Under the pieces are notes generated by a model. It was not told the DNA's origin, ran no database searches, and worked only from the letters and a program-made list of their open reading frames with translations. A program made the translations under genes and the position numbers. Positions 32,611 to 41,697 of a DNA stretch of 64,000 bases are shown one piece after another; the stretch's first letter is position 1; the number at the start of each line of letters is the position of its first letter. This stretch comes from Amycolatopsis sp. 195334CR (GTDB lineage: Bacteria > Actinomycetota > Actinomycetes > Mycobacteriales > Pseudonocardiaceae), in contig NZ_JAFJMJ010000002.1 of NCBI RefSeq assembly GCF_017309385.1, positions 2,914,001 through 2,978,000 of the forward strand, read 5' to 3'.

Positions 32611-33942
32611 TCAGTGCCCGCCGAGCTCCGGGAACAGTCCGCCGATCGCCTTCTCCAGTGCTTCCGCCGCCGGGATTTCGGTGGCCAGCACGCAGTATTC
32701 CAGTACGCCGGTCTGCGCGGTGTGATCGCCGGTGATCAGCACCCCTTCCCCGCGTCCGGCGTCGAACTCCAGCCCGGCGGCACGCACCTTCGCCACCGCT
32801 TCGGCGGTGGAACCCACCCGCCAGTGGTTGCGGGTGAGCATGACGGATTCGGTGAAGTAGTCCTCGCCGACCAGTGCGCGGCCCAGCCAGTCGAGGTGCG
32901 AGGTACCACCGACCCGGCCGTTGAACTCGGTCAGCAGCATGCCGCCGTCCGGGGTGATGATGCCGTCGATGTTGATCAGGCCGCGATAACCCATCGCCGC
33001 CACCGGTTCGCACAACCGGACCAGCGCATCGTGGTAGGCCTCCCGCACGGTGGCGCTGCCGACCTCGGAATGAATGGCGATCCCGTCGAAAATGGGCTCC
33101 ATGCGCATTTCGCCGAAATGGTTCAGCCGGAAACCGCGCCCGGTGACCACGCATTCGGCGCCGAGCGCGATCGAGCCGGGCAGGTAGTGCTCCAGCACGG
33201 CGGGCCGGGCACCGTGATTGGTGTACCCGGCCCACCGGTCGCCGAAGTGCGACGGCACTTCGCCGCCGGTGACCACCGACAGGTGCCTGGCGCCCACCTT
33301 CGCCACCCCGTCGTGCGGGGCGAGTATTTCGTTGCCGTACCCACCGGCGTGGAAGTCCTGCTTGACGATGACCGCTTTACCGCGCTCCAGCAACCCGGCG
33401 GCGAACGACTCGGCCTCCGCCCGTTCGGTGGTGGCGATCCCGGTGGTGTGCGGCACGCCGATCCCGCCGGCGATCGCGCGGAACACGCTCTTGCTGTTGA
33501 GCAGGTCGGTGCCGCCCGCCGCGGCGAAGCCGAAGCCCTCGGTGTTCTCGTGCAGCCCGAGTTCGGCGGCCAGCGCGGTCACCGTGCGGTCGAACGAGTA
33601 CGGCAGCACCCGGTCGAGGCCGCGTCGGCGGGTGAGTTCGGCCAGCCGGGCCCGGACCCCCGGGTCGGCGAGCCGGTCCCTGGTCAGCACGTCCGAGCCG
33701 AACGCCCCGGGCGGCGGCACCACGATTTCGATCGCGTCCTGGTCCATGCCCTTCCAGTGGAGCAGGTAGGCCAGGAAGTCCGGGTTCGGCGGCTGCGGCA
33801 GCAGTGCCACGTCCCCCGGCTCGGCCAGCCACAGCATGCGGACCGAGATGTTGCCCGCCACCGCGCGCTCGTCGGGGGTGAACGTGCGCAGGTCGCCGAC
33901 CAGGTGGTCGTTGTAGGAGTTGCCGATCAGCAACGTGCTCAT
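32611..33942 (-). CDS. ATP-grasp peptide ligase (PGM1-like)
   Basis: A 443-residue ATP-grasp enzyme. The N-terminus LLIGNSYNDHLVGDL is unusual; the nucleotide part includes GKAVIVKQDFHAGGYGNEIL, and the C-terminal metal and phosphate site is YRGLINIDGIITPDGGMLLTEFNGRVGG. The preATP-grasp plus C-terminal layout recalls PGM1, the ligase that joins an N-capped amino acid to peptides in pheganomycin biosynthesis. The ATG overlaps the stop of the aminotransferase (ATGA). It would form an amide from a carboxyl-phosphate, outside the large synthetase. The assignment to ATP-grasp is firm; the link to PGM1 is from memory of the family. Confidence 0.82.
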   Translation of the reverse strand: MSTLLIGNSYNDHLVGDLRTFTPDERAVAGNISVRMLWLAEPGDVALLPQPPNPDFLAYLLHWKGMDQDAIEIVVPPPGAFGSDVLTRDRLADPGVRARLAELTRRRGLDRVLPYSFDRTVTALAAELGLHENTEGFGFAAAGGTDLLNSKSVFRAIAGGIGVPHTTGIATTERAEAESFAAGLLERGKAVIVKQDFHAGGYGNEILAPHDGVAKVGARHLSVVTGGEVPSHFGDRWAGYTNHGARPAVLEHYLPGSIALGAECVVTGRGFRLNHFGEMRMEPIFDGIAIHSEVGSATVREAYHDALVRLCEPVAAMGYRGLINIDGIITPDGGMLLTEFNGRVGGTSHLDWLGRALVGEDYFTESVMLTRNHWRVGSTAEAVAKVRAAGLEFDAGRGEGVLITGDHTAQTGVLEYCVLATEIPAAEALEKAIGGLFPELGGH

Positions 33943-35231
33943 ACCGCGCTCCCGAAGTCCCGCAGGGTCCGCTCCAGCCGGAGCAGCAGTTCGTCCAGTT
34001 CGTCGGCGGTGCTGGTCAGCGGTGGCGCCACGAGCACGGCCTGGGTCGTGTGCGCCACGCCGGCCGGGTACACGACCAGCCCGTGGTCCCGCGCGGCCAG
34101 GCACAGGCGCGGCGCCAGCGGGTTACTCGCGTACTCCTCGGCTTCCTGCACCACCGGCAGTCCCCACAGCAGTCCCCGTCCGCGCGGCGCGTAGAACAAC
34201 GGGCTGCCCGCGGTCAGCTCGGCCAGCCGTGCGCCGAGTTCCCCGCCCACCCGCCGGGCCCGGGCGGGCAGGTCGTGCTCGCGCGTGTACCGCAGCACAG
34301 CCAGCGCGGTCGCGGTGGACAGCGGGTTGCCGCTCATCGTGTGGCCGAACGCGAAGTCCGCCGCCGTGCGGCCGGGCAGCACCGCGGTGCCGACCAGGCA
34401 GGCGCCGATCGGCGTGTACCCCGAGCTGAGGCCCTTGCCGATGGCGGCCAGGTCGGCGCGCACGCCGGACGGCTGGTGCCCGAACCAGTCCCCGGTCCGC
34501 CCGAACGAAGCCAGCACCTCGTCCAGCACCAGCAGCGCGCCGGACTCGTCGCACAGCTCGCGGAGCCGCCGCAGCACCTCCGGGGAGGTCGCGGCGGCGC
34601 CGGTGGAGGCCCCGCCGATCGGCTCGACCACCACCGCCGCCACCCGTTCGGGGCCCGCCTCGCGGAAGGCGTCCTCCCATTCGGCCACGCCGGGCAGCAC
34701 GGCCGCCGGGTCGAGCGCCTTCACCGGCACGGTGCCTGCGCTGTGGTCGTGCAGCGGGGCCAGGCCCGCCCGCCGACCGGGATGCCCGGACACACCGAGC
34801 GCGCCGGCGGTCATGCCGTGATAGCTCGGGAACTGGGTCAGCACCACCTCGCGATCGGTGTCGCCGCGCTGGGCGTGGTGGTGGAAGGCCAGCCGCAGCG
34901 CGGTTTCGATCGCTTCGGACCCGGAATTGACGTAGACCACTTCGCGGTGGTCCGCACCGGCGACGGCCAGCACCTCGCCGGTGAGCTCCGCGGTGCACCG
35001 GGTGCCGAACTGGCTGCGGTGGGCGAAGGTGACCCGTTCCGCCTGAGCCCGCATCGCCGCGAGCACCTCCGGCACCCCGTGGCCGAGGTTGACGCAGATC
35101 GGGCCCGAACTGCCGTCGATGTAGTCGCGGCCCTGGTCGTCGTAGATCCGCGCGCCACGGGCGCGGACCGCGGTCGGCACCCCGCGCGCGGAGACCGGCG
35201 CGGGTGGGGCGGCGTGCGGGGCGGCGCTCAC
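33939..35231 (-). CDS. PLP-dependent class III aminotransferase
   Basis: A 430-residue fold-type I aminotransferase. PLP is held by Lys266 (AIGKGLSSGYTPIG) and Asp237 (VLDEVLASFGRTGDWF), with VNSGSEAIETALRLA binding the phosphate. Class III members use omega-amino donors or act on amino groups away from the carboxylate. The GTG overlaps the stop of the thioesterase gene (GTGA), and the gene overlaps the ATP-grasp ligase. It is separate from the aminotransferase domain inside the synthetase, so the pathway performs at least two transaminations. It may supply the amine that the ligase couples. Confidence 0.9.
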   Translation of the reverse strand: MSAAPHAAPPAPVSARGVPTAVRARGARIYDDQGRDYIDGSSGPICVNLGHGVPEVLAAMRAQAERVTFAHRSQFGTRCTAELTGEVLAVAGADHREVVYVNSGSEAIETALRLAFHHHAQRGDTDREVVLTQFPSYHGMTAGALGVSGHPGRRAGLAPLHDHSAGTVPVKALDPAAVLPGVAEWEDAFREAGPERVAAVVVEPIGGASTGAAATSPEVLRRLRELCDESGALLVLDEVLASFGRTGDWFGHQPSGVRADLAAIGKGLSSGYTPIGACLVGTAVLPGRTAADFAFGHTMSGNPLSTATALAVLRYTREHDLPARARRVGGELGARLAELTAGSPLFYAPRGRGLLWGLPVVQEAEEYASNPLAPRLCLAARDHGLVVYPAGVAHTTQAVLVAPPLTSTADELDELLLRLERTLRDFGSAV

Positions 35232-35626
35232 CGGACCGCCAGCGCCGACACCTTGGCCTGGAAGCCGGCGACCTCGATCACCGCGCGCAGATGGGTGCCG
35301 TCGCAGACCAGCGTGCCCAGCGAATCACGCACCTCGAAGTCGAAGCGGATCTTGCGGTCCACCCGGTCCGCGTGCACGTGGTAGCTCACCTTGGCGCCGA
35401 CCGGGGTCGGGGCCCGGTGGTGCAGCACCGCCTCCACGCCGACGGTCATCTCACCGTCGTCGAGGTGACCGGCCAGCGCGTCGGCGCACAGCTTCTCCAT
35501 CCGGCCGAGGATCGCCGGGGTGGACAGCACCTCCAGCCCGGTGTTGCCCCAGCGGCTGGCGCAGTCATCCGGTTCCACCACCCATTCCGATCGCGCGTGC
35601 ACCGCGTTCTCCGAAATCCGGACCAT
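35228..35626 (-). CDS. Hot-dog thioesterase (FlK-like)
   Basis: A 132-residue single hot-dog domain. VLSTPAILGRMEKLCADAL and VGVEAVLHHRAPTPVGAKV match the FlK-like thioesterase family, where Thr, Glu and His form the catalytic set; equivalents here are the Thr of STPA, the Glu of RMEKL and a His of LHHRAP. It would hydrolyse an acyl-CoA or acyl-ACP. ATG at 35626 follows GGAG. It lies between acyl-CoA dehydrogenase (28-base gap) and aminotransferase (overlap), so its substrate is probably the dehydrogenase product, or it removes misprimed chains. Confidence 0.8.
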   Translation of the reverse strand: MVRISENAVHARSEWVVEPDDCASRWGNTGLEVLSTPAILGRMEKLCADALAGHLDDGEMTVGVEAVLHHRAPTPVGAKVSYHVHADRVDRKIRFDFEVRDSLGTLVCDGTHLRAVIEVAGFQAKVSALAVR

Positions 35627-35653
35627 AGCGGGAAACTCCGTTCTCGTGTGGGT

Positions 35654-36814
35654 TCAGGCGCTGACGGTCTGCCTGGCGGTGACCAGGTTCTTGAAGATGT
35701 TCTTCTTCTGCATTTCGTCGGTGCCACCGGCGATGCGGAAGGCGATGGCGTCGCGCAGCTGGCGTTCGATGCCGTGACCGCGTTCGCAGCCCAGGTGCCC
35801 GAACAACTGGACGAGCTCCAGTCCGGCTCGCACGATTCCGTTGGCGGACAGCAACTTCGCGCAGGACGCGAGCGTGCTGAAGTCGCCTTCGCGGCGGTTC
35901 AGCGCGTCCAGCGCGGTGTAGGACAGCGAGCGCGAGGCCTCGACCGCCATCTTCATGTCCACGATCTTCTCCTGGATGTACTGGTGCTCGGCGAGCGGAG
36001 CGCCGAACGCCTCGCGGCTCAGCGCCCGGTCCAGCGCCACCGGGATCAGTGCCTCCAGGTGCGCGGCGACGATGATGCCGTAGAGCATCCGGTCGAAGGC
36101 CAGCGTCCAGTAGAGGGTCTTCAGCCCGTCACCGGGCGTGCCGATGACCCGGCTCGCCGGCAGGCGCACGTTGTCCAGGTGGATCGGGCCGAGCGGGCTG
36201 GTGCGCAGGCCGACCAGGTCCTCGTGCTCCCCGCGGGAGACCCCGGTCTGGGTGGCTTCGACCAGGAACAGGGTGATGTCGTGCTTGCCCAGTCCGGCCA
36301 CCCGGCCGAGGATCATCATCACGTCGGCCACCGGCGCGTTGGTGATGTGCGCCTTCCGGCCGGTGAGCCGGTAGCCGTCACCGGTCCTGGTCGCGGTGGT
36401 GGACACCGCCGCCACGTGCGAACCGCCCGCCGCTTCGGTGGCCGCGGTGGCCCCGACCGCGCCGGAGAGCAGGCCCGGCAGCAGGTCCGCGCGCTGGTCG
36501 TCGGTGCCGTAGTTCAGCAGCAGCTGCAGCAGTCCGGCGTGCGCGGCGGCCGAGAGCACGAACCCGGTGTCCCCGGCGCCGTGGGCCAGGCCCTCGAACG
36601 CCGCGATGTGGTCCCACAGGTCACCGCCGTCACCACCGAGCTCCACCGGCACGTGCACGCGCCAGAACCCGGCCGCCGCCAGCGCTTTCCAGCCCTGTTC
36701 GTGGAAGGCGGCGGTCCGGTCGCGCTCGGCGCTGCCGGGGGCCAGGTGCTCCCGGCCGAATGCGGCGAACCGCTCCCGCAGTTCCGCCTGCCGCTCGGTC
36801 CAAGTCAGTTTCAC
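35654..36814 (-). CDS. Acyl-CoA (acyl-ACP) dehydrogenase
   Basis: A 386-residue flavoenzyme. TATEAAGGSHVAAVSTTATR and AHITNAPVADVMMILG are the FAD-binding middle domain; RDAIAFRIAGGTDEMQKKNI near the end is the C-terminal flavin-contact motif. The family introduces an alpha,beta double bond in acyl thioesters; in secondary metabolism it often works on carrier-bound substrates. The GTG overlaps the stop of KAS III 2 (GTGA). In this operon it likely desaturates the chain made by KAS III and held on the ACP. Confidence 0.9.
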   Translation of the reverse strand: MKLTWTERQAELRERFAAFGREHLAPGSAERDRTAAFHEQGWKALAAAGFWRVHVPVELGGDGGDLWDHIAAFEGLAHGAGDTGFVLSAAAHAGLLQLLLNYGTDDQRADLLPGLLSGAVGATAATEAAGGSHVAAVSTTATRTGDGYRLTGRKAHITNAPVADVMMILGRVAGLGKHDITLFLVEATQTGVSRGEHEDLVGLRTSPLGPIHLDNVRLPASRVIGTPGDGLKTLYWTLAFDRMLYGIIVAAHLEALIPVALDRALSREAFGAPLAEHQYIQEKIVDMKMAVEASRSLSYTALDALNRREGDFSTLASCAKLLSANGIVRAGLELVQLFGHLGCERGHGIERQLRDAIAFRIAGGTDEMQKKNIFKNLVTARQTVSA

Positions 36815-37857
36815 GCGTTCTCCTTGATCCGGTGGGTCTGGCCGGCCGCCGCCGGCCAGCGCAGGAAGGTGCGGCCCCAGGACATCCCGGCGCCGAAGGT
36901 GATGAGCAGCACCGCGTCGCCGGGCTTGATCCGGCCGTCGCGCGCGGCGACGTCGAGACCGATCGGCACCGAGGCGGAAGCGGTGTTCGCGACCACGTCG
37001 CCGGTGATCACCAGCTGGCGCGGCGCCAGGTCCACGGTGCGCGCGCAGGATTCGAGCAGCCGCGGATTGGCCTGGTGGCAGATCACGTGGTCCAGGTCGG
37101 CGGGCTCGATGCCCTGTTCCTTGACGGTGTCGGTGACCAGTCGCGGGAATTCCGCCAGTACCAGTTCCGCCACGTCACGGCCGGACATGGCGATGTGGTG
37201 CGCGCCGCCGGCCAGTTCCTCCGGCGTGGTCGCCACCGGCGGCCCGCCGGTGGCGTACTCCGACATCCGGCCGTCGGTGATCAGTTCGGTGGTGAGAATG
37301 CCCTGCCCGGCAGGCACCCGGCCGAGCACGACGGCACCCGCGCCGTCGCCGAAAAGCGGGTAGGTCCGCCGATCGGCGGGGTTGAGATAGCGCGAATAGG
37401 TGTCCGAGGCCACCACGAGCACGTATCGGCGGTCCGGATCGGCCGCCAGCAATCCGCGGCCCGTTTCCAGCGCGAACAGAAAACCGGCGCAGGAAGCGTT
37501 GACGTCGAACGCCAGCGATCCGTGCGCGCCGATCTCGGCCTGCAACCGGGCGGCCACCCCGGGAATCGGGCGGTCCGGCGTCGACGTGGCGGCCACCACC
37601 GCGTCGAGCTCGCCGGCCGGCACTCCGGCCGCCTCCAGCGCCTTCAGCGCCGCGCCGGAAGCCAGTCGCGAGGCGGTTTCCCCCGGTGCGGCGAACCGGC
37701 GTTCTCGCACGCCGATCCGCTCGGCGATCCAGCGCGGATCCACCCCGAGCAGGTTCGCCACCTCCGCACTGCCGACCCGCTGTTCCGGCAGGCACGATCC
37801 GGTGCCGAGCACACCCACGCTGCCACCGCTCACACCGGCGGTCACTTCTGCGGACAC
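36811..37857 (-). CDS. KAS III (FabH-like) ketosynthase 2
   Basis: A 348-residue KAS III with complete triad: Cys123 (NASCAGFL), His261 (CHQANPRL) and Asn291 (ANTASAS). The N-terminus VGVLGTGSCLPEQRVG and WIAERIGVRERRFAAPGET are typical. GTG at 37857 follows GGAGGAAAT; an in-frame ATG at 37875 would add six residues but has no good site. It heads the six-gene minus-strand operon running to the MFS gene. It may load a short or aromatic acyl starter. Two FabH-like genes in one cluster may also reflect self-protection if the product targets FabH; that is speculative. Confidence 0.9.
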   Translation of the reverse strand: MSAEVTAGVSGGSVGVLGTGSCLPEQRVGSAEVANLLGVDPRWIAERIGVRERRFAAPGETASRLASGAALKALEAAGVPAGELDAVVAATSTPDRPIPGVAARLQAEIGAHGSLAFDVNASCAGFLFALETGRGLLAADPDRRYVLVVASDTYSRYLNPADRRTYPLFGDGAGAVVLGRVPAGQGILTTELITDGRMSEYATGGPPVATTPEELAGGAHHIAMSGRDVAELVLAEFPRLVTDTVKEQGIEPADLDHVICHQANPRLLESCARTVDLAPRQLVITGDVVANTASASVPIGLDVAARDGRIKPGDAVLLITFGAGMSWGRTFLRWPAAAGQTHRIKENA

Positions 37858-38582
37858 ATTTCCTCCGGATTCCATTACGGCATGGCCGCACCGGGAGCCC
37901 CGATGCAGCGCAAACTATTTGTGCAGACGGAATTCGGCCACGTCGCCGCGGCCGACGATCAAGTGAAGTCGGCGAACGCGGTCAATCGAAAAACCCCCAC
38001 GCGGCCCGGACAATTTCCGGCCGGCAGTTCGCACGCTACCAACGTCGCACCGAAACCCACAACCGGGAACCAACCCGCAAAACGGGGTCACCCCAACGGA
38101 GCACACCCGGGGGTGGGTCCCCACACTCAGGCTACTTTTCGCCTGCCATTACTAATGCGTGACATCCGACGATCCGGTGTCGCTCGACGTCGCCCGCTCT
38201 CAGGACTCAAGAATTGCCACCCATGCCTTGACAGCCGACTGCGGCGGCCCCCTACACTGGCCATCGGCCAGGGGCAGTACAGCTCCGTCCGGCCGCTGCA
38301 GCAGGAAAACACTGGGGAAGACCGGCCTCGCGGCCACCGGAAAATCATCCGGTAGAGGCGGAGCGAGTCCGGCCGGTGCCGAAATCGGACACCGATGCGG
38401 AAAGGGGTCGGGGGACCTCCGTGTGCACGCGACACACGGCCAACTGCTTTCGAAGATCGATTCCGCGCGCGGCCCGCAGCCGCTGATTCAGCACGTCAGC
38501 ACGGTTTCCGTCAGCGCCGACGGACGTTCATTCATCATACTCACGCGCTTAAGCGTCGGAGCCAGGAGAGCCACCGATCCCG
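37858..38582. other. Intergenic control region between the two arms of the cluster
   Basis: 725 bases without a supported gene. GC is visibly lower than in flanking genes, with A-rich stretches around 37980-38070. It must hold the promoter of the minus-strand KAS III operon and that of the plus-strand P450-A-PCP gene. Only the plus-strand promoter at 38228-38258 is convincing. Short open frames here have no family signature or good start site. Confidence 0.7.
38228..38258 (+). promoter_or_regulatory. Promoter of the P450-adenylation-PCP gene
   Basis: TTGACA (38228-38233) and TACACT (38253-38258) with a 19-base spacer, close to the vegetative sigma consensus. The transcript would start near 38265 and carry an untranslated leader of about 315 bases before the ATG at 38583. 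The long leader leaves room for control after initiation, but I see no strong terminator-like hairpin in it. Confidence 0.55.
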
Positions 38583-41500
38583 ATGACCAATTACGACCGC
38601 AGAAGACACGGAATCCACAACCTGGAGCGACCTGAGGTCATCGCCGACCCCCGTGGTTACGTCGAGGCCATCGGCGAGCTCGGCCCGCTCTTCTTCGACG
38701 AGGTGGGACAGCTCTGGGTGTGCTCGGGTTACCGCGAGGCGGCCCAGATCCTCAGCGACTTCAAGAACTTCTCCTCCGCTCGCGGGCGGCAGCGCGGTGA
38801 ACTGGCCGAACGCGGCCTCGGACCGGGCGCGGAACTCGCCGCGATGGTGGGCGAGCAGATGCTGTTCGTCGACCCGCCGTCGCACAGCGAACTGCGCGCG
38901 CCGCTGCGAGAGCAGTTCACCGTGGCCAAGGTCCGCGAACGCGACGAGGACGTCCGCGACCTGGTCGGCGCCATTCTCGACCGGCTGCCCGGCGAGGGCG
39001 AGATCGACCTGGTCGGCGACCTGGCGGGCCCGGTGCCCTCCGCGCTGGTGGCCTACCTGCTGGGCATGCCGGGCAGGCAGCTCGAACTCGGGCGGTGGGC
39101 CGATGGCTACGAACGCCTGCTGGGCAGCCTTTCCTCGCTGCCCGACGTCCGCGACGGCGAAGTGGTGCCGATCCTGCGGGAGGCGATGGCCGCGTTCACC
39201 GACCAGGCCAGGGCACGCCTGGCCCAGCCGGCCGACGACCTGATCGGCGCGCTGGCCGGGCCACTGGCCGGGCTGGACGACGAGGCCGAACTCGAGCGGC
39301 GGCTGCACATCATCGCGGCGAACTGCGTGGTGCTGGTCGGCGGCGGGTACCAGACGCTCACCCAGCTGGTGGCCGGCGGGCTCCTGCTGCTGGAGCAGCA
39401 CCCCGAGCAGCTGCGGGCGCTGCGCGAGCGGCCCGAGCTGATCGACTCCGCGATCGACGAGTTCATGCGCCTCAACGGTTCCAGCCAGTACGTCGCCCGG
39501 CAGGTCACCGCCGATGTCGAACTCGCCGGGATGACGCTGCGGGCGGGGCAGAGCGTGCTCGTGCACCTCGGCGCGGCCAATCTCGACCCCGCCGTGTACG
39601 AGAACCCGCACCAGCTGGACATCACCCGCCGCGGCCCGCGGCACCTGGGCTTCGGCCTGGGCAGGCACTACTGCGCCGGCGCGCCGTACGCCCAGCAGGC
39701 CGCGCGCTGGGCGATCCTCGGTTTCCTCGACCGCTATCCGCACTACGAGACCGCGCCCGGCCCGGACGCGGTGGTGTGGGGCAAGCACGCCAACACCAGG
39801 GCGCCCGCCAGGGTGCGGATACGCGTGTCGGCCGGGCGCCCCGAAGCCCCCGCGGGCAAACCGGCTGCGTCCACTGTGGACACTGTGGACATTCGCGCGC
39901 TGCTGGAACGGTTCAACGACAACGAGGTCGCGCTCGGCGAGCACCGGTGCTGGCACCAGCTCTTCGAGCGGTGGGCCCGGATCACCCCGAACGCCATCGC
40001 GGTGCGCGACAGCGACGGTGAGTACGGTTACGCCGAGCTGGACGAGCGCGCCAACGCGCTGGCCAGGACGCTGCGCGCGAGCAACGTGCAGCCGGAGTCC
40101 GTGGTCGCCGTGGTGATGGAACGCTCGGTCGACTTCGTGATCTCGGTGCTCGCGGTGGCCAAGGCGGGTGGCGCCTTCCTGCTCGCCGCCGCCGATTCGC
40201 CCACCGAGCGGATGCGCCACATGCTCCACGACGCCTCGGCGGAACTGGTGCTGGCCGACGAGCGGACCGCGGCGCGCCTGCGCGACGCCGGGCTGACCAC
40301 CACCGTGCTGATCCCCGGCACCACCGGCCGGGCCCCGGTGCCGCCGGTCACCGGCACCACCGGCGGGAACACCGCCTACGCCGTGTTCACCAGCGGTACC
40401 ACCGGGCAGCCGAAGGGCATCGTGATCGACCACCTCGGCGTGGTGAACCTGCACCTGGCGCAGCGGCGGATCCTGCGCATCACCCCCGCCGACCGGGTGC
40501 TGCAGTTCCTCTCCCCCAGTTTCGACGGCTGCGTGTTCGACCTGGTGCTGGCGCTGACCGCGGGCGCGACGCTGGAGGTGGCACGCGGACCGGAGCTGAC
40601 CGTCGGCCCGCCGCTGATCCGCCTGCTGCGCGAGCGGGGGGTCACCGCGGCGAACCTCACCCCGTCGGTCTGGGCCGCGCTGCCCGACGCCGAACTGCCC
40701 GACCTCCGGCTGGCGATGGCCGCCGGCGAACGGCTCCCCGCCGCCACGATCACCCGCTGGCACCGGCCGGGACGGCGGTTCTGCAACCTCTACGGGCCGG
40801 CGGAGACCGCGGTGTGGGCCACCTGGCACGACTGCGTGCCCGGCGAGGCACCGCCGATCGGCAGCCCGGTGACGAACAAGCGGGTCTACGTGCTCGACGA
40901 GGACCTGCGCCCGGTCGGCATCGGCGTGCCGGGGGAAATCTGCGTCAGCGGGCTCGGCGTCGGCCGGTACCTGTCCCGGCCCGAGCTGATGGAGACCAAG
41001 TTCGCGCCGGACCCGTTCGGGCGGCCGGGTGAACTGCTCTACCGCACGGGTGACATCGGGCAGTGGCTGCCGTCGGGCTCGCTGGAGTTCCTCGGCCGTC
41101 GCGACCGGCAGGTCAAGATCCGCGGGCAGCGGGTCGAACTCGACGAGATCGAGCGGACGCTGTCGCTGGCACCGGGCGTCGCCGAGAACGTGGTGATCGC
41201 GGCCAACGGCGCGCTCGAGGCGCTGGTCGTGCCGGCCGGCACCGAGCTCGACGAGCAGGCGGTGCGGGAGTACCTGTCCGCGCGGCTGCACACCGGCATG
41301 GTGCCCGCCAAGTTCACCGTGGTGGAGGAGCTGCCGCGGACCGACACCGGCAAGCGGCGGCTCGACCAGGCCGCCGCGGCGGCCGCGCCACCGGTGACCC
41401 GGCCGGAATCCGGGACCGGGCAGGCCATCGCCACCGACTTCGCCGGCGCGCTCGACCGGCTGGTGCGGTTGTTCGCCGATTGCCTGCGGGTGCCCGCCAC

Positions 41501-41693
41501 CCAGGTGCGCGCCGAGTCGGACTTCTTCGCCGAAGGCGGCGACTCGCTGGCCCTGTCCGCCCTGCTGACCGCGATCGAGCAGGAGTTCGGCACCCGGATC
41601 GACGTGGAGCGCCTGCTCGACGACCCCAGCCCGATCGGGGTCGCGCGGGCGGTCACCGGCGCGCCGCCCCGGCTGGCGAGGACCGCCCGGTGA
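38583..41693 (+). CDS. Cytochrome P450-adenylation-PCP fusion protein
   Basis: 1036 residues in one chain. Residues 1-415 are a P450 with heme loop FGLGRHYCAGAP (Cys364) and ExxR in DEFMR; its I-helix reads VGGGYQTLTQL, with Gln257 before Thr258 where most P450s have Asp or Glu. Residues 440-930 are an NRPS adenylation domain (FTSGTTGQPKG, NLYGPAET, YRTGD, TDTGK). Residues 940-1020 are a PCP with Ser988 (EGGDSLALS). Specificity residues read by eye are D-G-F-N-M-A-L-V-W-K; I cannot name the amino acid. NovH/NovI-type separate pairs hydroxylate a PCP-bound amino acid at the beta carbon; this fused form would do so in cis. No C or TE domain, so its product is passed on in trans. Confidence 0.9.
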   Translation: MTNYDRRRHGIHNLERPEVIADPRGYVEAIGELGPLFFDEVGQLWVCSGYREAAQILSDFKNFSSARGRQRGELAERGLGPGAELAAMVGEQMLFVDPPSHSELRAPLREQFTVAKVRERDEDVRDLVGAILDRLPGEGEIDLVGDLAGPVPSALVAYLLGMPGRQLELGRWADGYERLLGSLSSLPDVRDGEVVPILREAMAAFTDQARARLAQPADDLIGALAGPLAGLDDEAELERRLHIIAANCVVLVGGGYQTLTQLVAGGLLLLEQHPEQLRALRERPELIDSAIDEFMRLNGSSQYVARQVTADVELAGMTLRAGQSVLVHLGAANLDPAVYENPHQLDITRRGPRHLGFGLGRHYCAGAPYAQQAARWAILGFLDRYPHYETAPGPDAVVWGKHANTRAPARVRIRVSAGRPEAPAGKPAASTVDTVDIRALLERFNDNEVALGEHRCWHQLFERWARITPNAIAVRDSDGEYGYAELDERANALARTLRASNVQPESVVAVVMERSVDFVISVLAVAKAGGAFLLAAADSPTERMRHMLHDASAELVLADERTAARLRDAGLTTTVLIPGTTGRAPVPPVTGTTGGNTAYAVFTSGTTGQPKGIVIDHLGVVNLHLAQRRILRITPADRVLQFLSPSFDGCVFDLVLALTAGATLEVARGPELTVGPPLIRLLRERGVTAANLTPSVWAALPDAELPDLRLAMAAGERLPAATITRWHRPGRRFCNLYGPAETAVWATWHDCVPGEAPPIGSPVTNKRVYVLDEDLRPVGIGVPGEICVSGLGVGRYLSRPELMETKFAPDPFGRPGELLYRTGDIGQWLPSGSLEFLGRRDRQVKIRGQRVELDEIERTLSLAPGVAENVVIAANGALEALVVPAGTELDEQAVREYLSARLHTGMVPAKFTVVEELPRTDTGKRRLDQAAAAAAPPVTRPESGTGQAIATDFAGALDRLVRLFADCLRVPATQVRAESDFFAEGGDSLALSALLTAIEQEFGTRIDVERLLDDPSPIGVARAVTGAPPRLARTAR

Positions 41694-41697
41694 GTGC

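Noticed and set aside
38399..38635. A short plus-strand frame in the leader of the P450-A-PCP gene, reading VHATHGQLLSKIDSARG
   Set aside because: It has no good start or ribosome-binding site, overlaps the P450 start by about 50 bases and matches no family I know.
38541..41291. A 916-residue minus-strand frame opposite the P450-A-PCP gene
   Set aside because: No motif, biased Arg/His/Gly composition, and the plus strand holds intact P450 and adenylation motifs.
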